DNA of 64,000 nt from Lithodes maja. Taxonomy: Eukaryota; Arthropoda; Malacostraca; Decapoda; Lithodidae. The position numbers and the translations under genes were made by a program. The DNA lies in assembly GCA_037953745.1 (NCBI GenBank), contig JBAKBP010012247.1:1-64000 (forward strand), in the 5' to 3' direction. Position 1 is the stretch's first letter; every line of letters starts with the position of its first letter. Shown here in pieces: positions 57,201-64,000 of this stretch. The notes beneath the pieces were generated by a model. The model searched no databases, was not told the DNA's origin, and saw only the letters and a list, made by a program, of their open reading frames with translations.

Positions 57201-60200
57201 CCCTGGGCCATGCAAAATCTCAGTCCTCTACCTCCCCTCCTTTCCCACTTTCCTCCTATTCCTCAGTTATCACCTATTTTCCCTATTATTCCCTTATTCT
57301 GAGGTATATTTTCGTGCTAACATTAGCGAGTTGCAAGCAGGGTGTTGTCATCACTGATGGCCATCGAGTGCAAGAGAGAGAGAGAGAGTATCGATCGACT
57401 GTGTCGCAGTGGCCTTGGGGAAAATTGGCGGGAAGGTAGCTTGCCTCACCCATACATTATACAACTCGCGGGCTATATCTCCGATTTTGACCATCCAAAC
57501 GCTGTTTTCACTCGTTTTATTGTTGTTTCAGGTTAATACCTTTATAATCAACCCATAATAGGCGCATATGGATAATTATTAATGCTATTTGGTACAATGA
57601 ATATTTTAGTGACGAAAAACCTCAAATACGTCAGCACTTCAGAGGTTAAGAATATAACCACCAATCCCTTGGCATTTCTATATAGCCGTTGTACGACGGG
57701 ACGTTTTATGGTACCTTATACCCTTAGTCTGTCTTTCTGTTAACTTTCCTTGTCATATCTCTAGACTCTTGTGACTTTATTTCTTCACTGATTTTGTATA
57801 AGACTTATAACATTATCAGCTTCGCTACTGAAATACCTCGGAAGAGTTTGATTTGAAGCTTTTTAGCAAATATTACTTGACCAAACCGATTTGTGAATCT
57901 CACATCTATTGTGTTTTGTTTGCCGGTATACTGATGTACCGGTAATATCGATCGGTTTCAAGCAGGATTCTAAACCTGAGTCTCACCTTTGCCGCTTTTG
58001 TTTACGTAATAAAATAGTTAAAATATATCACTACCATGCTTTAACCCTCGCCAAACGGTGGGTTAAACCTTCCCGCCAGTGCTTGATCCGGGTGAGACAT
58101 GAAATTCTCTGGATTTTGGCGTGCTTATAAATACTGTACACAAAAAAATGGCCTAACCTAGGTTTTATATACAGTATACTGTATTATACAGGTCTCCCTC
58201 ACTATCCGATGCCACCCTTAATACTTGCTATTTTGGGCATCTTCATTTCATCTTTTGGCATTACAGAAATGATGAAAGTATAATATTCAATCTACATAAA
58301 ATACAAGTTATATTGAAATTTACTGAATGTCTAATGGTAATTGAGGTAGTAAATTTGTATATTGCTTCTCTTAAATTTTACTTGTTATTTTTGTTTTAAA
58401 TTACGATTTACAGTTTTCAAAATATATATTTTTTATCCTGGGGGATTATTTTTTGCTTAAACTACAGTATCCAGTTTTCAAAACACCTGGTAGATTTTAG
58501 ACAATGCAGAGAGGTATATCGTATTGAAATATCTATAGGTGACAATAACTCTCTCCTTCCACGGGCCAAGTTCATGTTTTCTCTTAACTACTTTCACAAC
58601 CTTAGTTAATGTACTTAATCCCTCTTTGGCAGCTCTAGTTTACGACCTCCTGTACTCGCGTGTGTTCCAACTGAAGGATGTGCGACTGGCTGTGGACACG
58701 ATGTTGCATGACAAGGAGTATGCCTCATTGCGCCGGGACTCTACCAACAGCACTGAGATGAAGGAGATCGGGGCCCTGGTGGAGAAGGTCCTTGGCACCA
58801 GTATCTCCAGGGACAACAGCCAGGACGATGCTGATAAGAAGTGAGTACTGAAGTTGTAGTAATCTATAAATTTACTATAGGTTTCCAGCTACCATGAGGG
58901 TAAACCAGCTGGCAGGATTCCTGGCTTTGCGACCTGGAAGCATATATAAGTATCAAAATTGCCACCAATCCCAAAAGGAGAAAGAGGGCCAGGGGTCATG
59001 ATTACAACCCCAGTCCAGGCTTGCTGGGGATCTTGTCTCTCGAGTACATACATACACACATAACATTTTAAGACTGAGTGCTCCACACATACGTGCAGTT
59101 TCAGTCTCTTGTCCTAATGGCGGGTTGCTTCACTTGTCAAGTTTTTGGATTTCAACACACACAACACCTACACCTTCAACCCACACACACAATACCTACA
59201 CCTTCAACACATATACACAATACCTACACCTTCAACACACACACATAACACCTACACATTCAACATACACACATGGGTGAAGGCGGGTCCTATCCAGAGT
59301 GAGGTTTGGCATCCTCTACCCTACCTTAGCCGTTTCTGTCTGTCTCTTTTACTGTACTACTTTTTCTTTAGGTGCTGGCGAAATCACCCGATTGGGTGGC
59401 ACTGCAAGGGGGGCTGCGGACGGTGGGGGCATTGGCCCGGGGGTGTAAGCCCCTGGGCTGATGATCCCCTCCCCAGCTGCCCTCTCAGAGACAGATCTCA
59501 TCTTTTTTTTCCTTGCCCCTCAACTTACTCTTCATAACTGTTAAGGGGCACAGGGCCCTGGGAGGGGCTTTGGTGTCCCGGGCGTTTCTGCATTCTCCGC
59601 AGTCCCTCGCTTGGGAGCAGCTTCGGTCACCTGGGCATTCTTTAGTGGTAAAGCTTGGAGGGTTTCGTGAGGGCGCTTGGTTATGGCCTTGGCCTAACTC
59701 GGGACCTTGGGGCTGCTCGGCCAGACAGCTTGGGGATCAACAACAACAACATACACACAGTCTACACCTTTAACATACCGGTACACACAACACCTATACC
59801 TTCAGCACACACACACACACATCTACACTTTCTACACACACACCAGCATACTTAACCCTTCAACACACACACCTTGTAGGAAAACACGGTCTCGGCGGTG
59901 GCCTTCCTTAGGAGCTCGGGGTTGTCCGGCCAGGCAGCCTTGGGAACAACTACTACTACACTCCCATAACAACACCTACGCCTTCAACACACATACAACA
60001 CCTACAGATCCCCAAAAAGAACCAAATATAGTGTATACTAAAGTAGCAAAAAAACAGCATCATAACATTCATTCCTTTGTCCGTGGAACAACCATTACAC
60101 AATATAGGAATGATATGATTTATGCACATTTTGCTCAACCAGAACTATAGTAAAAAGTTACAATATTATGGTAAATAAGGTACTGTATATGAAAACTAAA

Positions 60201-60402
60201 AGAGAATACATTTTTTAAAGTTTTCATAAAATCTGAGGCCCCTGGAGCAAAAAAAAACAAAAACAATTTTTTTTTCCCGTAACGTTTCTACTCCGGAGAG
60301 TTTCAATGTTCAAACTCATAATGTATAAAATCCACAGCACTTGGAAGGATTTAAAAAAATACATGAGACTAGTTGAACCATATACTAAACTTGCCAGTAC
60401 AG

Positions 60403-60433
<31 letters not shown>

Positions 60434-60813
60434 TGGGGAATGGGCCTGAGTACATACATACATACATACAGTACATACATACTGTTTCTGTGATATGCAA
60501 ATGAAAATACTATAGTTAATTGATTGGGTGTTTTACAGTCCTTTTGATATACTGTACTTGTATATAGTTGGTCGTAATGTTTCTAACTAATAGGGGCTCG
60601 CTGGTGTAGTGACTAGCGTCTTGGACTTCCACCCAGAAGGTCCCAGGATCGCGCCCACGCTCGGCGCATTAAAGGTTTTTCACAAGCACTGAGTTGTTAC
60701 CGTCCCTCATGAGCAAGGGGATGGGGTAGTAGTACAGGACCCCAATGGAAATACGCCTAATCGGCCTTATTGGGCTATCCTTAGCTGGCTTAGCATGCGC
60801 TAGCTTTAAGAAC

Positions 60814-60844
<31 letters not shown>

Positions 60845-61915
60845 AATAACCGCTGAAAGAATCATACATTTCCAGAAACTAGAGATCTTAAGAATTAATG
60901 AGTTTAATTTTTGTTAAATTAAGTAATTTGATTTTTGCACCAAAAGTTGACACTTACGTGGAAAGACCAGATCCTCGTATATCATGCTGACCGAGAACAG
61001 CCCTCTGCAGATCCCATGCAACTACTATAATCCATTCATTATAAGTAGGCGAGAGATTTTAAATTCTATCCTCCATAACTCACAAACTACTAGAGTAATA
61101 GAGTTAATATTTCTACCATTTAGGAAGAGTCAGCCAGGGAATAGGTGTGGAAATTTACGGCCCATTTGTTCTATCTATCTATCTATTGCCTGACGCCGTG
61201 ATCCCCGAAGGGGTGGCCACGAACGAACCGCCCCCATGCACCCATTTGTTCTAGCCCTTTTTAAGGTACAGACAATAGAAGTTAAGATCTCTCGCCTACT
61301 TATAAAGAATGGACTATAGTTATAATTGTTCCCAATTGACAATTCTTTAATTTGTTTCTTGCAGCACCAGCATAGAGGAGAAGAGCCTAGAGGATATCCA
61401 TCCTGACGACGTGCGAGGGTTGTTAGGACACGGGATCCCTCCATTCCCGTACAAAGTGGCCAAGTCTTTGGATCCCGATATATATAGAAACATTGAATTT
61501 GATGCTTGGAATACAGTCAGAAGAGGTGAGGGAGACTTACTTCTACATTAACTTCTCATTTTAACGTCGTAGATACGTTTGAGAAATACGCGACTTTAAC
61601 CGAAACAATGTTAAGTGAATAGATTTTTCCCACAAGCCTAACAGTAATTTATGATTTCGTTTTTGATCTAATTCTGAAGAAACTAAAGTACTGCATGTCT
61701 CCTTATAGGCTTCTATAAGTTCTATTAACTCCATAACAACTGAAAATTATATGATAGGCAAATATATTTGTCAACAAAACATTTCCGAGGCCTCTCAATA
61801 CATTCAATTTTCAGCCTTTAACCCGGGAGCTGCGGGGAGACTCTTAAGAGTTCCCCCGGCGGACTGCGGGAAGACTCTTGTGAGTAAGTAAAATAAAAAA
61901 TCAACTTTTGACATC

Positions 61916-61964
<49 letters not shown>

Positions 61965-62975
61965 GCCCCTGGGCCATGCAAAATCTCAGTCCTCTACCTC
62001 CCCTCCTTCCCCACTTTCCTCCTATCCTTCAGTTATCACCTATTTTCCCTATTATTCCCTTATTCTGAGGTATATTTTCGTGCTAACATTAGCGAGTTGC
62101 AAGCAGGGTGTTGTCATCACTGATGGCAATCGAGTGCAAGAGAGAGAGAGAGAGTATCGATCGACTGTGTCTCAGTGGCCTTGGGGGAAATTGGTGGGAA
62201 GGTAGCTTGCGTCACCCATACATTATACAACTCGCGGGCTATATCTCCGATTTTGACCATCCAAACGCTGTTTTCACTCGTTTTATTGTTGTTTCAGGTT
62301 AATACCTTTATAATCAACCCATAATAGGCGCATATGGATAATTATTAATGCTATTAATGGTACAATGAATATTTTAGTGACGGAAACACCTCAAATACGT
62401 CGGCACAGGGGGACGTTTTCAATTACCCCCGTGCGCACTTCAGAGGTTAAATGCCATTTGAAATGAGTTAAAAAGACTAAATGAGTCCTTGGCCTAGGCT
62501 ACAGTAGCCCTAGCTATTGTTTTAATGTCTTAAAACAATATACCTGTACTGTATAGCCAAGTGGCACTTAAATGCCTAAAAATAGCCACTAGGTTTTTTC
62601 TATTTATCACATGCTTCCATTGCTTCACAACATAGCCTACACATAAATTTAGCTCTTTCCTAAAATTTGACTAATTAAATAACTAGAAACATTCTCTCTA
62701 TACGCAAATAGTTAATTCAGTTTTATTCATATAATCCTTTCTGCAGTCATGTGTAACAGAGCCCAAATTGTGTGCTTTGGGGATTAATTTGTGTCAGTGA
62801 CTAAATGAGCAGCATATCCAGCAATACAAGAGCTTAGCCTTTCTTATTACAGAGGCGCGTTATGGACCAATTGACATCAATGGTTTCCAGGCCGGTGTTA
62901 AGGTATTCATCAAGTTGGACCTACTGCCCAATCGGAAAGAGGTTGAAAATATGAGAAATCACATTGTAAGACAAG
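45129..62975 (+). CDS. OTUD4: OTU-domain deubiquitinase (OTUD4/otu-like), 7 exons, 3' partial
   Basis: Predicted deubiquitinase and RNA-associated protein. Joining exons 45130-45252, 48110-48193, 54448-54545, 56363-56517, 58633-58840, 61365-61525 and 62853-62975 gives about 318 residues in one frame, every intron starting GT and ending AG. The OTU domain spans about residues 15-155. GLYRKQVARDGSCLFRAVAEQ holds Asp30 and catalytic Cys33; THGNHYDIIY holds His136. The C-terminal stretch VAKSLDPDIYRNIEFDAW is conserved in OTUD4-type proteins, and GFQAGVKVFIKLDLLPNRKEV looks like the start of a Tudor domain. The rest, including the C-terminus, lies beyond the window. The ATG at 45130 directly follows the acceptor and gives an N-terminus of normal length. 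Symbol assigned by similarity; the Drosophila counterpart is otu. Confidence 0.92.
46020..46064 (+). mobile_element. RTE 3'-end microfragment 1
   Basis: About 45 bp matching only the last bases of the RTE at 49058-50856 (GGCCACCCCTTCGGGGATCA and on) followed by GATAGATAG. Extreme 5' truncation. Confidence 0.75.
46330..46480 (-). mobile_element. tRNA-derived SINE relic
   Basis: On the minus strand GTGGTGCATTGGTTAGAG (A box) and ATAGTTCGATCCAACC (B box) are spaced as in a tRNA, with a CACAAAT anticodon-loop-like word between. The body is short and decayed. In OTU intron 1. Confidence 0.6.
46762..46782. repeat. Poly-T tract
   Basis: A homopolymer of about 23 T in OTU intron 1, following GTATGTGTG. 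Confidence 0.9.
47040..47710 (-). mobile_element. Diverged RTE-type LINE fragment
   Basis: A minus-strand frame of about 150 codons (47503-47051) resembles the C-terminal part of the RTE at 49058-50856: RVQQGRRVVGMLKAV, VKKSLYDSKV, LTYRSKAWTLLERQ, DVLESVKTNTMRWFG and ESERMTKRVHESEVEGQRW. Additional RT-derived sequence with frameshifts reaches about 47710. Old copy. Confidence 0.8.
48110..48193 (+). CDS. OTUD4: OTU gene exon 2 (coding)
   Basis: Acceptor TTTTGCAG before 48110, donor CCA|GTAAGT at 48194. 28 codons (VFMTQTKHVSVRTICLEYMM and on), phase 0 at both ends. Confidence 0.92.
48242..48670 (-). mobile_element. LINE F fragment, copy 1, (CATA)n tail
   Basis: Minus-strand frame of 112 codons (MERNEMRMVRWMCGARLQDR, RRRLG, SRLGWYGHVERMDEQNWVKK and on) is the C-terminal part of an RTE-like reverse transcriptase. 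The 3' end is CTCAGTCTTAAAATTG followed by (TATG)n. In OTU intron 2. Confidence 0.82.
49058..50856 (-). mobile_element. RTE-type LINE, 1.8 kb, 8 bp TSD and (GATA)n tail
   Basis: Flanked by ACCCTGAT at 49050-49057 and 50857-50864, inserted in another LINE's endonuclease region. The minus-strand 3' end is GGATCACGGCGTCAGGCAAT followed by (AGAT)n. It lacks an endonuclease domain, so it is 5'-truncated. Confidence 0.9.
49070..50884 (-). CDS. RTE-type reverse transcriptase, undisrupted 604-codon frame
   Basis: Codons ~10-604 belong to the RTE; the first nine derive from the flanking LINE. Motifs are GKAPGTDGVCGEMLRYGG (~108), NHRGICLLSVVGK (~169), GGFRKGRGCVDQI (~202), FMDLEKAYDRVDREGL (motif A, 235-250), GLKQGCVMSPWLF (motif B, 293-305) and ILLFGDDTVLMS (motif C, FGDD at 341-344). 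The Gly at the usually Ala/Val/Met position is unusual. The C-terminal segment GWGEGRRLTGDRGAWGRFVR is RTE-typical and the frame ends FGDHGVRQ just before the tail. The catalytic Asp residues are present but the endonuclease is missing. Confidence 0.9.
   Translation of the reverse strand: MSLISRSHQGVKWRESKKLFWKEVKKVREGSKGNSKGVKDKNGRMLAEKQERVERWREYFSELLNERNEEPANIAGYGMGGRRREVVEEEVGIRRSEVWEAMKRVKLGKAPGTDGVCGEMLRYGGEIVIEWVWKMCKLAWEKGSAPDDWKTGIIVPLYKGKGERGVCGNHRGICLLSVVGKVYSRVVIERVRTEKWIGDEQGGFRKGRGCVDQIFTLNCVVEKYLEKKQKVYVAFMDLEKAYDRVDREGLWKVLRIYGVEGKLLKAVKSMYEGAKAAVRVESEQSEFFDLNVGLKQGCVMSPWLFTVYMDGVMKDILSRAVDVGVSLKREGIEWKLPILLFGDDTVLMSDNEWELQGLVNEFGTVCEKRNLKVNTGKSKVMVFERGEVTECEVKLNGQAMEIVNSFKYLGSVLSKDGTMDEEVRERVQQGKRVVGTLKAVTRNRVVSMEVKKSLHDSVVIPTLTYGSEAWTLVERLRPRVRAVEMNYLRSACGITWRDRQTNEEVRRRCGVEVDVLESVKRNNLRWFGHMERMESERMTKRVYESEVEGQRGRGRPNMRWKDGVRNYMNEGGAGWGEGRRLTGDRGAWGRFVRGHPFGDHGVRQ
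51512..51683. other. Unidentified sequence after a TTAA junction
   Basis: Begins TTAACCCGCAGAGTGCCGACC at the point where the LINE C2 frame stops. CCC next to TTAA is a piggyBac-like left end, but no matching right end is found before the SINE. Confidence 0.4.
51684..52102 (-). mobile_element. SINE S copy 3
   Basis: Contains the GCTGCC/GGCCGAACAGCCCC box at its 3' end and follows S copy 1 through GACCTCCC and AGCTTACTCTGACTGTTCC, truncated near the CACCATG word. The flanks GAAAGTTTT and GAAAGTTTA suggest a short TSD. Confidence 0.8.
52103..52292. other. AT-rich spacer in OTU intron 2
   Basis: No gene or recognised repeat. Confidence 0.4.
52293..52376. repeat. 84 bp near-perfect palindrome bounded by TTAA
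   Basis: Arms AAAATTAAATGCTTA and AGGATACGCAAT on the left have complements on the right around an ATTA centre near 52334, with two small mismatched places. TTAA at 52293-52296 and 52373-52376; the right TTAA is also the left duplication of MITE P copy 3. Confidence 0.85.
52377..52855 (-). mobile_element. piggyBac-derived MITE, family P-related, copy 3
   Basis: 479 bp between TTAA at 52373-52376 and 52856-52859. Ends are CCCTCCCGCCCCGG and CCCTTCCAGCCCGG. The interior shares, in opposite orientation to 3149-3628, the segments GATGATGATTTCC, AGAGCTCTCTAAGTCAACTG and the ATGCGTCGG word. In OTU intron 2. Confidence 0.82.
52860..53131 (+). mobile_element. Partial family P copy 4, inverted next to copy 3
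   Basis: Repeats GGAAATCATCATCACAACTG, GTTGACCTAGAGAGCTCCAC and TTTTTCGGCCAGATCACCCG in the orientation of 3149-3628 and ends GGGCAAGAAGGGTTGA, a degraded TTAA end. With copy 3 it makes a larger inverted structure. Confidence 0.72.
53140..53998. other. Intronic region without recognised elements
   Basis: 53340-53420 and 53560-53790 are GC-richer than their surroundings, but no coding or repeat assignment is supported. Confidence 0.35.
53999..54366 (+). mobile_element. SINE S copy 4, variant middle
   Basis: Begins with GGTGATGGGCTGGTCTATCA and ends with GGCTGTTCGGCC, TGGCAGCTTGGGGAAC and (AAC)n. The middle (about 54078-54155) differs from the other copies, as if replaced or recombined. It ends only 81 bp before OTU exon 3. 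Confidence 0.8.
54448..54545 (+). CDS. OTUD4: OTU gene exon 3 (coding)
   Basis: Acceptor TTCCACCAG before 54448, donor TTCAA|GTGAGT at 54546. Encodes FLEEPVDHHVYKLQDSREWG and EILAMSRCF. The last two bases form a Lys codon with the first base of the next exon. Confidence 0.92.
54628..55977 (-). mobile_element. LINE F, copy 2, RT remnant
   Basis: Minus strand, (ATGT)n tail at 54630. Contains C-terminal SRLGWYGHVERMDEQNWVKR, KGKVYVSCVRTAMTYASETW and a Cys-rich segment (YPCAMCGKGVGANLIRCSVC, then FECVVCKG). Further upstream on that strand come LFYADDLFLIADNAEAKFRR (motif C, YADD) and a LVDLEKA-like motif A near 55960. A 43 bp direct duplication at 55600-55683 repeats the YADD segment. Many frameshifts. 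In OTU intron 3. Confidence 0.85.
56363..56517 (+). CDS. OTUD4: OTU gene exon 4 (coding), catalytic His
   Basis: Acceptor ATTTCCAG before 56363, donor TCAAT|GTAAGT at 56518. Encodes VDFLIYQEIGRPPYRATENG and SYTHGNHYDIIYKKDD with the catalytic His136; the final T opens a Ser codon completed by the next exon. Confidence 0.92.
56745..56880 (-). mobile_element. LINE 3'-end fragment with (TATG)n tail
   Basis: ACATACATACATACATAC then sequence whose minus-strand frame reads NEKGLLSTVTSFFVDKTIFK; the same tail type as LINE F but a different body. In OTU intron 4. Confidence 0.5.
57093..57645 (-). mobile_element. TTAA-flanked MITE, family T, copy 3
   Basis: 553 bp, TTAA at 57089-57092 and 57646-57649, inverted relative to 734-1361 and with deletions near both ends (e.g. 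the GCACAGGGGGA segment is missing before CACTTCAGAGG). In OTU intron 4. Confidence 0.92.
57650..58632. other. OTU intron 4 remainder
   Basis: AT-rich, no recognised element or coding sequence. Confidence 0.4.
58633..58840 (+). CDS. OTUD4: OTU gene exon 5 (coding)
   Basis: Acceptor CTTTGGCAG before 58633, donor AAGAA|GTGAGT at 58841. Begins LVYDLLYSRVFQLKDVRLAV, continuing the CQSL end of the OTU domain, and ends in an acidic stretch (RDNSQDDADK). Confidence 0.92.
59058..59148 (-). mobile_element. LINE F 3'-end microfragment
   Basis: About 90 bp containing TTTTAAGACTGAGTGCTCCA and CTTCACTTGTCAAGTTTTTG as in LINE F copies 1 and 2, followed directly by a minisatellite. Confidence 0.75.
59149..59280. 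repeat. CA-rich minisatellite, ~27-33 bp unit
   Basis: About four units of the type ACACAATACCTACACCTTCA. Related units lie at 59748-59875 and 59962-60003, separated by SINE S copies 5 and 6, so one array has been interrupted. Confidence 0.85.
59512..59747 (+). mobile_element. SINE S copy 5, 3' part
   Basis: From CTTGCCCCTCAACTTACTC to GGCCAGACAGCTTGGGGATC and (AAC)n, more diverged than copies 1-4. Confidence 0.78.
59878..59956 (+). mobile_element. SINE S copy 6, short 3' end
   Basis: Ends GTTGTCCGGCCAGGCAGCC, TTGGGAAC and (TAC)n. Only ~78 bp remain. Confidence 0.65.
60593..60842 (+). mobile_element. tRNA-derived SINE with (ATT)n tail
   Basis: The head GGGGCTCGCTGGTGTAGTGA (A box) and GGTCCCAGGATCGCGCCC (B-box position) are followed by ~150 bp of body and an (ATT)n tail. 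Plus strand, OTU intron 5. Confidence 0.75.
61174..61240 (-). mobile_element. RTE 3'-end microfragment 2 with 12-13 bp TSD
   Basis: Only ~67 bp of the RTE 3' end plus (GATA)n are present, yet the flanks carry CCCATTTGTTCTA at 61161-61173 and 61241-61253. It lies 124 bp upstream of OTU exon 6. Confidence 0.85.
61365..61525 (+). CDS. OTUD4: OTU gene exon 6 (coding)
   Basis: Acceptor TTTCTTGCAG before 61365, donor AGAAGAG|GTGAGG at 61526. Encodes TSIEEKSLEDIHPDDVRGLL and the conserved AKSLDPDIYRNIEFDAW. Ends in phase 1. Confidence 0.9.
61822..62446 (-). mobile_element. TTAA-flanked MITE, family T, copy 4
   Basis: 625 bp, TTAA at 61818-61821 and 62447-62450, inverted relative to 734-1361, with full ends and a 40+ T run. 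In OTU intron 6. Confidence 0.93.
62853..62975 (+). CDS. OTUD4: OTU gene exon 7 (coding), Tudor-like start
   Basis: Acceptor TTATTACAG before 62853, donor ACAAG|GTAAGA at 62976. Encodes ARYGPIDINGFQAGVKVFIK, then LDLLPNRKEVENM. Ends in phase 1, so the coding sequence continues outside the window. Confidence 0.9.
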
Positions 62976-63052
62976 GTAAGAACCATGATCTTTGTAGCAA
63001 CTTTATTACATACCGGTACATACATTTTTGTTTTATTTTATTTGTTTTAATT

Positions 63053-63830
63053 AGAGCAGTGGATGTTGGTGTATCTCTGAAAAGGGAGGGAATTGAGTGG
63101 AAGCTACCTATACTGCTGTTTGTGGATGATACAGTTCTGATGAGTGATAATGAATGGGAGTTGCAGGGTCTAGTAAATGAGTTTGGAACAGTGTGCGAAA
63201 AACAGAATTTGAAGGTAAATGCGGGGAAGAGCAAGGTTATGGTCTTCGAAAGGGGTGAAGCGGGGAAACGGTTGCAAAATTATTGGTAAATCTTTTAACT
63301 CACACGAATCTAAGAATTTCTTCGTCAATCGAGTTGTCAACTTGTGGAATGGGCTTCCCAGAGACGTTATAGACTGCAGCACCGTTGATTCATTTAAATT
63401 CCGCCTAGACAAAATATCTCGCATCAAACCCGCGACTGACTGCGTTTGTAAATGAATAACTTTATTTTATCCTCCCCTCAGTTACTAACCCATATGTCCC
63501 CTACTAACTTCCTAGTCCTGCCACGTTAGTGTCAGGGCAGTAGTTCCCTTTCCAATGTTCCCTTACCCACTCTAAACCACTGTTTGGACACTTGATCCTC
63601 AGTGTTTTGGAGGACAAGCAGCCTAGAAGGGTCACTAGATCTGTTGTTGCTTGATTTCCTTTGTACTCCTTTGTACTAAGTCACAGAGTGTGAGGTCAGG
63701 CTACGGTCAGGCTATGGAGATCGTCAACTCTTTTAAGTATCTGGGCAGTGTATTGAGTAACGATGGGACTATGGATGAAGAAGTGCGGAAGAGGGTTGTA
63801 GGAACGCTGAAAGCAGTAACAAGAAATAGG
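63053..63830 (+). mobile_element. RTE-type LINE fragment split by another LINE
   Basis: 63053-63257 encodes RAVDVGVSLKREGIEWKLPI, LLFVDDTVLMSDNEWELQGL and KSKVMVFERGE; the motif C variant is FVDD. The sequence resumes at 63680 with GTCACAGAGTGTGAGG, then YLGSVLSNDGTMDEEVRKR. Compared with 49058-50856 the order is continuous. Confidence 0.82.
63258..63679 (+). mobile_element. CR1-like LINE 3' end (LINE G) nested in an RTE
   Basis: Encodes the RT C-terminus FFVNRVVNLWNGLPRDVIDC, then VDSFKFRLDKISR, and a 3' untranslated region ending CTTTGTACTCCTTTGTACTA. The RTE reading frame continues cleanly on both sides. Confidence 0.8.
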
Positions 63831-64000
63831 GGTCCTGATGTGGCGGCGTCTACGCCGTGGGGCCACCTCCCGAGACTGCCGACCCTCCACTGCCGAAGAC
63901 AAAATCAACGACCAGTGGAGGAAAACCGGATGCCGGCCGCGGGGAGCAGTTTCGGGAGCCAAACCGTCACAACCATCCCCTGCCCCCTCCCTGGGGGCAA
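63831..64000. other. GC-rich element cut by the window edge
   Basis: Composition changes abruptly after AACAAGAAATAGG: GGTCCTGATGTGGCGGCGTC and on, with Arg/Pro-rich translations in several frames. Possibly the 5' region of another retroelement; not identified. Confidence 0.35.

Noticed and set aside
57342..57536. ~64-codon frame shared by MITE family T copies
   Set aside because: It lies inside a non-autonomous TTAA element and is shared only because the copies are recent; it includes a GA microsatellite-coded stretch.
1..64000. CRISPR arrays, bacterial operons, phage or plasmid systems
   Set aside because: Introns with GT/AG sites, LINEs, SINEs and MITEs show a nuclear eukaryotic genome; no regularly spaced short repeats of CRISPR type exist.

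Overview
The window is eukaryotic and animal. It holds one spliced protein-coding gene with consensus GT/AG introns, embedded in very dense, nested transposable elements. Short TTAGG-like strings (GGTTAGGTTAGG), the LINE and piggyBac composition and large repeat-filled introns suggest an arthropod, most likely a decapod crustacean. The gene itself would fit any animal, so this is an inference.

Layout. 1-9.6 kb is a mosaic: a broken CR1-like LINE (113-2385) split by a TTAA-flanked MITE, a ~620 bp inverted repeat pair (2386-3008 / 8285-8944), two piggyBac-derived 480 bp MITEs, a 199 bp hAT-type MITE and two copies of a tRNA-derived SINE. 9.6-16.1 kb is a minus-strand Jockey-like LINE split by a 3.2 kb solo LTR with a 5 bp target-site duplication. 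17.9-25.4 kb is the 3' end of the matching LTR retrotransposon: integrase tail, polypurine tract and 3' LTR. In that LTR, about 30 bp downstream of its TATA box, lies an intronless cold-shock-domain gene copy, itself split by a 986 bp TTAA-flanked MITE. 28-33 kb has two LINE remnants, a short-repeat array and a foldback element with a SINE in it. 33166-37371 is a complete-looking but frameshifted piggyBac element with TIRs and TTAA ends. 37.8-40.3 kb is a Tigger/pogo transposase relic split by a LINE. 40.3-44.3 kb has a CR1-like LINE with a 653 bp internal tandem duplication, plus foldback and SINE copies.

The host gene runs from 45129 to beyond 62975 on the plus strand. Seven exons encode about 318 residues of an OTU-family deubiquitinase of the OTUD4 / Drosophila otu type, with Asp30, Cys33 and His136 visible and the beginning of what looks like a Tudor domain at the end. 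Its six introns (1.3-6.3 kb) are packed with RTE, CR1-like and other LINE fragments, SINEs and MITEs, including an RTE copy with a 604-codon open frame nested in another LINE's endonuclease region.

Common threads: (i) at least three TTAA-targeting MITE families, one sharing terminal sequence with the resident piggyBac; (ii) a SINE family whose 3' end and (AAC)n tail match the LINE at 29498-31090; (iii) several insertions whose pre-insertion sequence can be inferred from the reading frame or from an unoccupied copy in the same window. Transposon ORFs are called remnants unless stated; only the OTU gene looks like a working host gene.
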